Assembly: GCA_021795795.1 (NCBI GenBank)
Contig: JAJYPA010000206.1
Coordinates: 1-12,717 of the forward strand
DNA length: 12,717 nucleotides
DNA from: Pseudomonadota bacterium
GTDB lineage: Bacteria > Pseudomonadota > Gammaproteobacteria > Halothiobacillales > Halothiobacillaceae
Direction of reading: 5' to 3'
Shown: in pieces, positions 1-5,719 of the stretch
Numbering within the stretch: the first letter of the stretch is position 1
Layout of the letters: the number at the start of each line of letters is the position of its first letter
Program-made: the position numbers and the translations under genes
The notes under the pieces: model-generated
Seen by the model: only the letters and a program-made list of their open reading frames with translations
Told to the model about the DNA's origin: nothing
The model's database searches: none

Positions 1-2
1 CA

Positions 3-383
3 TTCAGCGATCAATTCTGGCTCCAGAAATTTACTCGACGCTCGGAAAAGAGCGTTTGGTCGAAAATAAACCGGGATAAAGCGCTGGCTCTGATCAAAGC
101 AAAGAAAATGAAACCTGCCGGGCTCAACGAGATTGAGCGCGCAAAGCTCGACGGGCGATGGGACGCTGCATATGACTCATCCAGCAAAATAACTGTACCA
201 AGCGATTTTCAGTCTGCTTTGGATGGCAATGCGCGTGCTAAGGCGTTCTTCGGAACGCTCGACAGTCGGAATCGGTACACTGTTCTGTTCAGGATTCAAA
301 CTGCCAAGAAGGCCGAAACGCGCGCAACGAGAATTTCACAGTTCGTACTAATGCTGGAACGGCACGAGAAGGTGCATTCATGA
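3..383 (+). CDS. YdeI/OmpD-associated family protein, 5'-truncated by the window
   Basis: The frame is open from position 3 to the TGA at 381-383, so the visible ATG at 108 is internal and the start is off the left edge. The readable 126 residues match the C-terminal two thirds of the YdeI/OmpD-associated (bacteriocin-protection) family. They show the family's Trp-Ser-Lys-Ile-Asn-Arg stretch near the window start, then PAGL, GRWDAAYDS and a C-terminal RIQTAKKAETRATRI block. Family members are usually about 190 aa, so roughly 60 residues are missing. Biochemical function is not established for the family; E. coli YdeI has been linked to stress and antimicrobial-peptide tolerance. It sits directly before an attC and is therefore a cassette gene. 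Family call from motif memory, fairly sure. Confidence 0.85.
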   Translation, partial: FSDQFWLQKFTRRSEKSVWSKINRDKALALIKAKKMKPAGLNEIERAKLDGRWDAAYDSSSKITVPSDFQSALDGNARAKAFFGTLDSRNRYTVLFRIQTAKKAETRATRISQFVLMLERHEKVHS

Positions 384-410
384 CCAATTTAAGCACTCTT
401 ATGGCAAGGC

Positions 411-480
411 GCTCAACCCTGCGGTGCAGGGGGCGCAGCGCGATAAAGCCGCGCAGCGCCCCTGACCTTGAACGTTGGGC
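411..480 (+). other. attC site ending the YdeI cassette
   Basis: Left core GCTCAAC at 411-417 and right core GTTGGGC at 474-480, 70 bp overall. Between them a strong stem is visible: GGGCGC-A-GCGCG pairs with CGCGC-A-GCGCCC around an ATAAAGC loop. IntI-type cleavage is expected after the G at 474. The inner arm is nearly identical to those of the attC sites at 4697 and 5801. Confidence 0.9.
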
Positions 481-492
481 CGATCGTTGAAG

Positions 493-1260
493 ATGGATCA
501 GGAGATCGAGCATGTCAGGGTCCCAGACGAAATTCGGTTCGTAGCGAGCCGCATCTGCGAGACCTTTCCGAAGCGAGCAAAACTCGATCCCAGCGGCGAG
601 GTGTCCATTGGTGAATTGTCCCCTGAGGAGGATCTCGCTGGCGCATTTGTCCAGCTTTCTGGTTATGTGGACGAGATAATTGACAATATAAACACGGTAA
701 TCTCTGATCTCGGCCTGCTTGCCGATTCCTCAAGGGCCTTCGGAGATAATCACCCGTTCAGGAGATACAAGCTTCTGGTTCGCCTTTTCTACTACGAATT
801 CGGTCGCTTTGAAGACGCCTTCGGCTATTACACGCTGTGGTTGAATCACCATAAAATATTAGATAAAAAGCAACGAAAATCTTTAATGGAAGATTTTCAT
901 AATGAGCAGAAACCCTTGATTGTTGCACGCAATATTTGCCTGCATGACGACCCCACTTGGAAACCCGATACAAGTCCGGAAATTAGAATCTTGGAGGGCC
1001 TGGATATGTTCGGCCTCTTGGCAAAGGATAAAGACGGAAAGACGCTAGAGTGGGACCCTCACTTAGCGCCACTTTGCAATGCACGCGTCAGTCAGTTCTA
1101 TCAATTCGCCTCCAACATGCGAACGACTTGGAACATGCTGTTTTCTAACGCTGCGGAGGAATTCATCAAGGCTGGCAAGCTAAAAAGGGTTAACTGCACC
1201 TTTAAGCCAAAAAACTTAGTGCGCCGGAGAAACCGTGGACATGATCCTGGCAGTCTGTAA
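493..1260 (+). CDS. Cassette-encoded hypothetical protein, 255 aa
   Basis: I do not recognise this protein. The ATG at 493 is chosen over an in-frame TTG at 475, which is part of the attC core; the only ribosome-binding hint is a weak GAAG directly before the ATG. The product looks soluble and mostly alpha-helical, with no signal peptide or clear membrane segment. Residues about 95-135 are rich in aromatics (a Phe/Tyr-rich stretch around FYYEFGRFEDAFGYYTLW) and precede a Lys-rich segment. The C-terminus is basic (KPKNLVRRRNRGH). A local AT-rich patch near 840-900 holds a 9-bp inverted repeat. Stop TAA at 1258-1260 lies 3 bp before the attC core. Single-gene cassette; function unknown. Confidence 0.8.
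   Translation: MDQEIEHVRVPDEIRFVASRICETFPKRAKLDPSGEVSIGELSPEEDLAGAFVQLSGYVDEIIDNINTVISDLGLLADSSRAFGDNHPFRRYKLLVRLFYYEFGRFEDAFGYYTLWLNHHKILDKKQRKSLMEDFHNEQKPLIVARNICLHDDPTWKPDTSPEIRILEGLDMFGLLAKDKDGKTLEWDPHLAPLCNARVSQFYQFASNMRTTWNMLFSNAAEEFIKAGKLKRVNCTFKPKNLVRRRNRGHDPGSL
875..898. repeat. Perfect 9-bp inverted repeat inside the 255-aa gene
   Basis: GAAAATCTT at 875-883 and AAGATTTTC at 890-898 are perfect reverse complements separated by 6 bases. The stem is AT-rich and sits in a locally AT-rich part of the coding sequence. It is not followed by a clear T-run. It may be chance, an operator-like site or an mRNA hairpin. Confidence 0.6.
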
Positions 1261-1263
1261 TCG

Positions 1264-1342
1264 GCCCAACAATGAGTTCCACTCCGACGTCCCAGCCGCA
1301 GCTTCGCGACATCAGGGCCGCGGGTGAACTCGGGCGTTGGGT
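1264..1342 (+). other. attC site ending the 255-aa hypothetical cassette
   Basis: Left core GCCCAAC at 1264-1270 and right core GTTGGGT at 1336-1342, 79 bp. The interior is GC-rich and imperfectly self-complementary. It separates the hypothetical gene from the first acetyltransferase cassette. Confidence 0.8.
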
Positions 1343-1389
1343 ATCATGCTCGGCACGTCACACGCTTTAGATAATGGAATTAATGTCGA

Positions 1390-1785
1390 ATGATTGAGTA
1401 TCGCGAGAACCAGCCACTTGAGCCTGTCGAAATTGCTCGTGTCTTCGAGGCATCGGGCATTAGCAGACCAACGAAGGATATTCCGCGCATCGCGCAAATG
1501 TTTGCGAACGCAAACGTTGTCATTTCAGCATGGGACGGAACCCGCTTAATTGGCGTAAGTCGGGCGCTCACGGACTACAGCTATTGCTGTTACCTCTCCG
1601 ATCTTGCAGTTGACGCCGCTTATCAGAAGCATGGCATCGGCCGGGAGCTAATTCGACGTACCCAGTCTATTATTGGAGACGAAGTATCCCTTATCCTGAT
1701 GTCCGCGCCCAGTGCGATGGCCTATTACCCAAAGGTCGGTTTTGCGTTGGCAGACAACGCCTATATCATTCGGCGGAAGCGTTAA
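1390..1785 (+). CDS. GNAT family N-acetyltransferase (131 aa)
   Basis: Predicted cytosolic enzyme moving an acetyl group from acetyl-CoA to an unknown amine. The GNAT fold is visible: an AWDGTRLIGVSRAL strand-turn-strand near residues 47-60, LSDLAVDAAYQ near 69-79, then acetyl-CoA motif A with QKHGIG at 79-84 and the following helix. The motif-B-like AYYPKVGF is at 111-118. Size is at the short end for GNAT proteins and the N-terminus is compact. ATG at 1390 lies about 50 bp downstream of the attC core, without a clear Shine-Dalgarno; an overlapping 7-codon ORF begins at 1374. Stop TAA at 1783-1785 lies just before the next attC. GNATs are among the commonest integron cargo. The substrate cannot be told from sequence. 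Confidence 0.9.
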   Translation: MIEYRENQPLEPVEIARVFEASGISRPTKDIPRIAQMFANANVVISAWDGTRLIGVSRALTDYSYCCYLSDLAVDAAYQKHGIGRELIRRTQSIIGDEVSLILMSAPSAMAYYPKVGFALADNAYIIRRKR

Positions 1786-1789
1786 TGAC

Positions 1790-1852
1790 GCCCAACCCTA
1801 CATTCGAGTGGGACTGCGCAAAAGCGCGTAGCCCCTCAATTTTACGTTAGAC
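1790..1852 (+). other. attC site ending the first GNAT cassette
   Basis: Left core GCCCAAC at 1790-1796 and right core GTTAGAC at 1846-1852, only 63 bp, near the short end for attC. The interior arms GACTGCGC and GCGCGTAGCC flank an AAAA loop. Confidence 0.85.
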
Positions 1853-1858
1853 CCTGCA

Positions 1859-2371
1859 ATGAACATTCGTCGTCTCGCGCCGTCCGATGCTGATGCCTTC
1901 CACGCTCTGCGTTTGGCGGCGTTACAGAACGAACCATCGGCCTTCGGATCGAGCTACGAAGAAGAGAAAGACTTTCCTCGTATAACCGTTGAGTCGCGCC
2001 TTGTCGAAAACACGGATCGCGGAGTATTCGGAGCATTCGAAGGGGATAAACTCATTGGCCTCGTCGCCCTCGGCCGCGAGAGCAGGATCAAGCTCGCGCA
2101 CAAGGCGATGATCTGGGGAATGTATGTTTCGCCGGAGTCCAGAGGCAAAGGTATCGGCCGCGCTCTCTTGCTTCAGGTTCTTGCACTGGCGCGCAGCGTC
2201 CCCGGCATTTTGCAGGTCAACCTCTGCGTCAACGCCTCGAACGCTCCCGCCCTTCGCCTCTACGAATCCGTAGGCTTCAAGGCCTTTGGCCAGGAACCCG
2301 GCGCTATGCTTGTAGGCGGCGCGCTCTACGATGAAGTTCACATGTACCTCCAACTGCGCAGCGGGGTCTAA
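1859..2371 (+). CDS. GNAT family N-acetyltransferase (170 aa)
   Basis: Full-length GNAT protein, unrelated at a glance to its neighbour cassette beyond the shared fold. It opens with a typical IRRLAPSDADAFHALRLAAL helix. Acetyl-CoA motif A is at residues 88-101 (MYVSPESRGKGIGRAL, with R95-G-K-G-I-G100). Motif B (NASNAPALRLYESVGF) is at about 125-140, carrying the Asn and Tyr often seen in Rim-type GNATs. Predicted to acetylate an unknown small-molecule or protein amine. The ATG at 1859 lies only 6 bp after the attC core at 1846-1852, leaving almost no leader and no Shine-Dalgarno, so translation may be leaderless-like or coupled. The TAA stop at 2369-2371 lies inside the next attC left core. 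Confidence 0.92.
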   Translation: MNIRRLAPSDADAFHALRLAALQNEPSAFGSSYEEEKDFPRITVESRLVENTDRGVFGAFEGDKLIGLVALGRESRIKLAHKAMIWGMYVSPESRGKGIGRALLLQVLALARSVPGILQVNLCVNASNAPALRLYESVGFKAFGQEPGAMLVGGALYDEVHMYLQLRSGV

Positions 2372-2493
2372 CACCTCGCTCAAGCGGAGCGCCAACGGCA
2401 GGCCACCAGACCCGGGCGGCGGTACGCGGTACATTTTCGCCAGCCCGGGCCTGGCGTCCTGCCGCCGGCGCCCGGTTAGCTCGAAGGTTGGGC
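2366..2493 (+). other. Long attC site (128 bp) ending the second GNAT cassette
   Basis: Left core GTCTAAC at 2366-2372 includes the stop codon of the GNAT gene; right core GTTGGGC is at 2487-2493. A long stem is visible, with GCGCCAACGGCAGG and ACCAGACCCGGGC pairing with GCCCGGGCCTGG and CCTGCCGCCGGCGC across a variable terminal structure. It is the longest attC in the window, resembling the long VCR-type sites in size only. Confidence 0.85.
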
Positions 2494-2508
2494 GGCATGG
2501 AGGAAGAA

Positions 2509-2961
2509 ATGGCAAGCAATAAAATGTGGGATGCGCCGGACATCGTACCTACGATCACCTATACCGATTTGGCTCGCGCCATCGAGTGGCTTGAGCGCGT
2601 GTTCGGGTTTCGCGAGCGCCACGAGGCGCGTCTGAACTGGCCCGGAGGGGGCATGACCTGGTTCGAGGTGGGGGACAGCCTGTTCAACATAGCCACGCCG
2701 GATGAAGTCTGGCGGCAAAAACCCGACACGCCGGGCCTGATGATGAAGGTTTATGTTCAAGATGTCGACGAACACTTCGCACGTGCGAAGGCCGAGGGAG
2801 CGACAATAGTCTCTGAGCCAGAAGACGGATTCTGGGGCGGTCGAATCTACCGCGCGTTGGATCACGAAGGGCATCAATGGGAGATTTCGCAGCGCGGCCG
2901 GGATCTCGCGGCGAATCGCTGGCAACTGCCCCCCGGGGTGACACGCGGGGTACTCAAGTGA
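2509..2961 (+). CDS. VOC/glyoxalase-bleomycin resistance superfamily protein (150 aa)
   Basis: Single-chain VOC-fold protein of the PhnB/glyoxalase-like group. It shows the two beta-alpha-beta-beta-beta modules: VPTITYTDLARAIEWLERVFGF at the N-terminus and VYVQDVDEHFARAKAEGATI in the second half, ending in an ALDHEGHQWEISQR strand that normally supplies the metal-ligand Glu. The start at 2509 is preferred over ATG 2497 and TTG 2488 because GGAGGAAG at 2499-2506 is ideally spaced before it; the 2497 ATG would place that Shine-Dalgarno inside the gene. Possible roles are binding or chemical modification of a toxic small molecule or antibiotic; the substrate is not readable. It is a single-gene cassette. 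A second, distinct VOC gene lies outside the array at 10291. Confidence 0.9.
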   Translation: MASNKMWDAPDIVPTITYTDLARAIEWLERVFGFRERHEARLNWPGGGMTWFEVGDSLFNIATPDEVWRQKPDTPGLMMKVYVQDVDEHFARAKAEGATIVSEPEDGFWGGRIYRALDHEGHQWEISQRGRDLAANRWQLPPGVTRGVLK

Positions 2962-2968
2962 CAAAGCC

Positions 2969-3028
2969 GCCCAACCCGGCGCTCAAGCGGACCTCGCTGA
3001 CGCTCGGCCGCTTAGCTTTGCGTTAGGA
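2969..3028 (+). other. attC site ending the VOC cassette
   Basis: Left core GCCCAAC at 2969-2975 and right core GTTAGGA at 3022-3028 (last base A where a pyrimidine is usual), 60 bp. GCGCTCAAGCGG pairs imperfectly with CCGCTTAGCTTTGCG. The right core merges with the Shine-Dalgarno of the next gene. Confidence 0.88.
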
Positions 3029-3029
3029 G
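3025..3029 (+). promoter_or_regulatory. Shine-Dalgarno formed by the attC right core
   Basis: AGGAG at 3025-3029 lies 5 bases before the ATG at 3035 and overlaps the GTTAGGA recombination core. The bases right of the cleavage point (TTAGGAG) travel with this cassette, so its ribosome binding site should move with it. Confidence 0.65.
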
Positions 3030-3034
3030 TTTGC

Positions 3035-4069
3035 ATGGAACTAAACCGTGGTCTCCTTAAAGACGCAACCGAAAACGGCCTGATCAATGAGCAGCAGGCG
3101 GAGCAGCTTTGGAAATTCCTGAGTGAACGAGGAAAGGACACGCCGAGTTTCCGTTTCACACACGTTCTTTACTATCTCGGCGGATTGATCGCCATTGGTG
3201 CAATGAGCTTGTTCATGACGCTCGGGTGGGAACGCTTCGGCGGCTGGGGATTATTTTTCATCGCGCTTGCCTATGCCGGCGCTGGCCTGTGGCTCACGGA
3301 GTTTTTTCTGAACCGCAGCCGCTTGCCAATTCCCGCGGGCATCACGGCGACCTTTGTTGTCGTCCTCACACCCTTGGCGGTCTATGGCTTGCAAGCCGCA
3401 CTGGGCTGGTGGGCCGAAGGGAAAGTTTTTCGTGAGTACCACACGCTCATTGACTGGCGGTGGATGTTTATGGAATTCGCCACGCTTGCGAGTGGCGCGG
3501 TCATGCTGTGGCGCTACCGCCTGCCATTCTTGGTCATGCCCATAACGGTAACACTCTGGTACATGAGCATGGACTTGACTCCCTTTCTTTTCGGCGACGC
3601 CGACTTGATGTGGGAGTTACGAAAATTCGTATCGCTGTGGTTTGGCCTGCTCATCGTACTGCTAGCTTTCTGGGTGGACATTCGGACCCGGCATGACAAG
3701 GATTATGCATTTTGGCTCTATTTGTTTGGCGTTATTGCATTCTGGGGCGGTTTGTCGATGATGCATTCAGACAGTGAACTTAACAAATTCATCTATCTGT
3801 GTATCAACCTCATCATGATTGTTGTGGGTGCCATGCTTTCGCGCAGGGTCTTCGCAGTGTTCGGTGGTCTAGGCGCAGCGGGCTACCTTGGACATTTGGC
3901 CTACGATGTATTCAAGGACAGCATGATGTTCCCGTTCGTCCTGACAATCATTGGCCTTGGAGTTATCTATCTCGGCATTATCTGGCAACGACACGAGGAA
4001 ATGATCAGTAGCAAGCTCCGAGGATTGCTCCCTCTGCCCGTGAGAGAACTCATTGAGAGAAGGCATTGA
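3035..4069 (+). CDS. Polytopic membrane protein, DUF2157-like (344 aa)
   Basis: Integral inner-membrane protein. A short cytosolic N-terminal region (residues about 1-40) contains GLINEQQAEQLWKFL, like the N-terminal helix of DUF2157 proteins. About ten hydrophobic segments follow; the clearest begin near VLYYLGGLIAIGAM, FIALAYAGAGLWL, ATFVVVLTPLAVYGL, WFGLLIVLLAFWV, FIYLCINLIMIVVGAM and FVLTIIGLGVIYLGIIW. A charged C-terminal tail ends in RELIERRH. No catalytic motif is visible and the family function is unknown. At about 1 kb the gene is large for a cassette, and membrane proteins of this size are uncommon cargo. The start at 3035 is supported by AGGAG 5 bases upstream. Fold class is sure; the family name is less so. 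Confidence 0.8.
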   Translation: MELNRGLLKDATENGLINEQQAEQLWKFLSERGKDTPSFRFTHVLYYLGGLIAIGAMSLFMTLGWERFGGWGLFFIALAYAGAGLWLTEFFLNRSRLPIPAGITATFVVVLTPLAVYGLQAALGWWAEGKVFREYHTLIDWRWMFMEFATLASGAVMLWRYRLPFLVMPITVTLWYMSMDLTPFLFGDADLMWELRKFVSLWFGLLIVLLAFWVDIRTRHDKDYAFWLYLFGVIAFWGGLSMMHSDSELNKFIYLCINLIMIVVGAMLSRRVFAVFGGLGAAGYLGHLAYDVFKDSMMFPFVLTIIGLGVIYLGIIWQRHEEMISSKLRGLLPLPVRELIERRH

Positions 4070-4095
4070 TCCGTGCAATCGTGCCACGACACAAC

Positions 4096-4177
4096 TCCTA
4101 ACCTTGCGCTCCACACGGACGCACCAAAAGCGGCGCTTCGCTTGCTTTTGGTGCGCCGGTGAGCTTGAACGTTGGGC
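4096..4177 (+). other. attC site ending the membrane-protein cassette
   Basis: Left core TCCTAAC at 4096-4102 (T where a purine is usual) and right core GTTGGGC at 4171-4177, 82 bp. Very clear stem: GCACCAAAAGC at 4131-4141 pairs with GCTTTTGGTGC further right, extended outward by GCTCCAC-ACGG against CCGGTGAGC. Confidence 0.92.
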
Positions 4178-4186
4178 GTCAAAGCC

Positions 4187-4732
4187 GTGACACTTAGGTT
4201 CTTCTACGACATCCCGGTCTATCGTCTCCCAGAGGAGAGGTATTACCGTGAGCGTGACGACCACATTGACTCGATTGTATTTCCCAAGAATTCGCCGTTT
4301 AGCGATTCAATGCGTGCAAAAGAGGCGGCCGACCCAAACCACTACGCTGCAATCCGAGATCACCTCCAACGTTCCTATGGCGGATGCTGGATCTTCAATG
4401 AAATCATCGGGTACATCCGGCTCCACTTTCTTGGCTCGCAAATTCGCGGCGAGTATTTCGGCGTCAAGAAGAAGCGCATCGTTCGCACAAGAACGAAAAC
4501 CATCGAGTACCTCTCGTGGAAGTTAGCCCCGGAGATAAACATTCCGCATCCCTATACAAACAAGGGTATCTATGGCGCGATACTTGAGTACCTTGCAGCT
4601 TGCAGAAAAGAGCTTCCTGGCCGTTACGTCGACACTGAGCGTTTCGAGGTAATTGGCAAGCACGTGGACTGGCGCGGCCTACTTGAATCCAATGACGCCC
4701 AACCCGGCAGTCAGCAGGACGCTGCGCGATGA
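4187..4732 (+). CDS. Cassette-encoded hypothetical protein, 181 aa
   Basis: I do not recognise the family. The product is soluble, basic and aromatic-rich, beginning TLRFFYDIPVYRLPEERYY and containing a central GGCWIFNEIIGYIRLHFLGS segment and a KKKRIVRTRTKT basic stretch. GTG at 4187 is chosen because the conserved-looking sequence begins there. An in-frame TTG at 4172, in the attC core and preceded by GGTGAG, would add five residues and cannot be excluded. The last 11 residues (AQPGSQQDAAR) are encoded by the following attC, so the C-terminus would change if the cassette moved. Its TGA stop overlaps an ATG (ATGA, 4729-4732) that is in frame with the next cassette gene. Confidence 0.8.
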   Translation: MTLRFFYDIPVYRLPEERYYRERDDHIDSIVFPKNSPFSDSMRAKEAADPNHYAAIRDHLQRSYGGCWIFNEIIGYIRLHFLGSQIRGEYFGVKKKRIVRTRTKTIEYLSWKLAPEINIPHPYTNKGIYGAILEYLAACRKELPGRYVDTERFEVIGKHVDWRGLLESNDAQPGSQQDAAR

Positions 4733-4766
4733 AGCCGCGCAGCGCCTGTTACTTTGAACGTTGGGC
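4697..4766 (+). other. attC site between the 181-aa and RidA-like cassettes
   Basis: Left core GCCCAAC at 4697-4703 and right core GTTGGGC at 4760-4766, 70 bp. The inner stem GCTGCGCG/CGCGCAGC closes an ATGAAGC loop. In the related attC sites at 411 and 5801 this loop reads ATAAAGC, so one base difference creates an ATG here. Confidence 0.92.
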
Positions 4767-4773
4767 TGCGAAA

Positions 4774-5271
4774 ATGACAATGTATCGATTGGCAGTAATC
4801 GTATCGGCAGTACTTGTCTTGGGCTGTCAGGCTCTCACGCCAAAGGAGGAGCAAATGCAGATGCATGGAAATGTGCAACATCTCAATCCGGCGGGCTTGC
4901 ACAAGAATCCCGCATATACGCAGGCTATTGTTGTCAGCGGCAATGCAACGACAATCTATGTTGGTGGCCAGAATGCTGTGGATGCTTCTGGCAACATCGT
5001 CGGCAAGGGCGACCTCAGAGCGCAAACGGAAAAAGCGCTTCGGAATATAGAAACAGCTTTGGAGGCAGGCGGGGCCGGACTTCAACACATCGTAAAGTGG
5101 AACGTCTATATCCTGCAGGGACAATCGGCCCAAGTCGGATTCGAGGCATTTCAAAAAGTGTGGGGTCAACGTCCGAATCCACCCGTCATTAGCGGTATCT
5201 TTGTGTCTGCATTGGCACACCCCGATTTTCTTGTAGAGATTGATGCCATTGCCGTGGTTCCGCAGAAGTAA
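4774..5271 (+). CDS. RidA/YjgF/UK114-family protein with lipoprotein signal (165 aa)
   Basis: Residues about 28-165 form a complete RidA-like domain: NPAYTQAIVVSGNATTIYVGGQ, QTEKALRNIETALEAGG, HIVKWNVYI and the C-terminal VEIDAIAVVP. Canonical RidA hydrolyses reactive enamine/imine intermediates. Here the usual catalytic Arg of the VARLPKD-type segment appears as Leu147 (VSALAHPDF), so that activity is doubtful. Residues 1-18 look like a lipoprotein signal (MTMYRLAVIVSAVLVLGC, lipidated Cys18), which would put the protein in the envelope rather than the cytosol. Three starts compete: ATG 4774 (chosen), ATG 4729 inside attC giving a 15-residue extension, and ATG 4855, which has a strong Shine-Dalgarno and would give a 138-aa cytosolic form. 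Confidence 0.85.
   Translation: MTMYRLAVIVSAVLVLGCQALTPKEEQMQMHGNVQHLNPAGLHKNPAYTQAIVVSGNATTIYVGGQNAVDASGNIVGKGDLRAQTEKALRNIETALEAGGAGLQHIVKWNVYILQGQSAQVGFEAFQKVWGQRPNPPVISGIFVSALAHPDFLVEIDAIAVVPQK
4842..4850 (+). promoter_or_regulatory. Internal Shine-Dalgarno before ATG 4855
   Basis: AAAGGAGGA at 4842-4850 lies 4 bases before the in-frame ATG at 4855, exactly between the lipoprotein signal and the RidA domain. It is the best ribosome-binding match near this gene, while the 4774 start has none. It could be fortuitous, as the bases also encode Lys-Glu-Glu. Confidence 0.5.
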
Positions 5272-5274
5272 GAA

Positions 5275-5521
5275 GCCCAACTCTGCGTATATGGACTCCC
5301 CCCAAAAGCAAGAAACCTGATCGATAGTGGTGGCTGGTCGGAATTGCGTGCAGTCGTATATCCGGCATCTTGAATGGGTTCTGTGTGACCCGTGCCGACA
5401 TGGAATCTGCTCACGGCGCGCCAATCGTTACAAGCGGCAGCCTGGGTGCCGGAAGTGTTACCGGCGTCAGTCCGTGATGATGCAATCGTTTGAGCCATGA
5501 TGGGCGATTGGGCTGGGAGAA
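5275..5521. other. Decayed cassette boundary: attC left core without a proper right half
   Basis: GCCCAAC at 5275-5281 follows the RidA-like stop exactly where an attC should begin, but no palindrome or GTTRRRY follows. The nearest candidate is ATTGGGC at 5507-5513, with the essential first G changed to A. In between is an unrecognised 57-codon frame (GTG 5327 to TGA 5500) with two CxxC pairs (CDPC and CRKC) among many Arg/Lys. This stretch looks like the product of deletion or decay of a cassette junction. I see no confident gene in it. Confidence 0.5.
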
Positions 5522-5701
5522 ATGGACGAGACCCCTTTGCACATTGCCGTAACTCAACGCAACATCCCTATGATTCAAGCGCTACTCAAAGCGGGGGCTC
5601 GCGATAACATTCGGTGTGAGTTTGGGGACAATGCGAGAGAGCGGGCAATTGCGGCCAGCAAAGATCTGGAGAAGCAGTTCAACAATGCCGATGGCACCTA
5701 A
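5522..5701 (+). CDS. Short ankyrin-repeat protein or fragment (59 aa)
   Basis: The ATG at 5522, preceded by CTGGGAGAA, opens a 59-codon frame. Residues 2-24 fit the ankyrin consensus: DETPLHIAV, then the second helix MIQALLKAGA, followed by a second partial repeat (FGDNARERAIAASKDLEKQF). Ankyrin domains bind other proteins. One and a half repeats rarely fold alone, so this is probably the remnant of a longer gene. Upstream the same frame remains open back to the TGA at 5498-5500, and the Cys-rich 57-codon frame before that stop is also in the same frame. The ankyrin match is clear; whether it is expressed is unknown. Confidence 0.55.
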   Translation: MDETPLHIAVTQRNIPMIQALLKAGARDNIRCEFGDNARERAIAASKDLEKQFNNADGT

Positions 5702-5713
5702 TTAACGTTAAGG
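5677..5713 (+). other. Possible shortened or decayed attC
   Basis: GTTCAAC at 5677-5683 fits the left core and GTTAAGG at 5707-5713 resembles the right core, with a 4-bp TGCC/GGCA hairpin between. At 37 bp this is far shorter than a functional attC, so it may be a deletion relic. The right core is the more believable part, because a small ORF with a Shine-Dalgarno starts directly after it. Confidence 0.35.
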
Positions 5714-5719
5714 GTTTGT

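Noticed and set aside
108..383. YdeI-like gene starting at ATG 108
   Set aside because: The frame is open to the window edge and the residues before 108 match the family, so 108 is an internal Met.
1922..2964. Minus-strand frames of 162-197 codons opposite the GNAT and VOC genes
   Set aside because: They overlap two strongly supported + strand genes and the attC, and their translations match nothing.
4711..5424. Long minus-strand frame (about 237 codons) opposite the RidA-like gene
   Set aside because: Low-complexity Cys/His/Arg-rich translation with no motif, and it lies opposite a clear RidA domain and an attC; it is a shadow.
5282..5506. Possible inserted IS or group IIC-attC intron
   Set aside because: Only about 225 bp, with no transposase or reverse transcriptase, no terminal repeats and no intron domain V motif seen.
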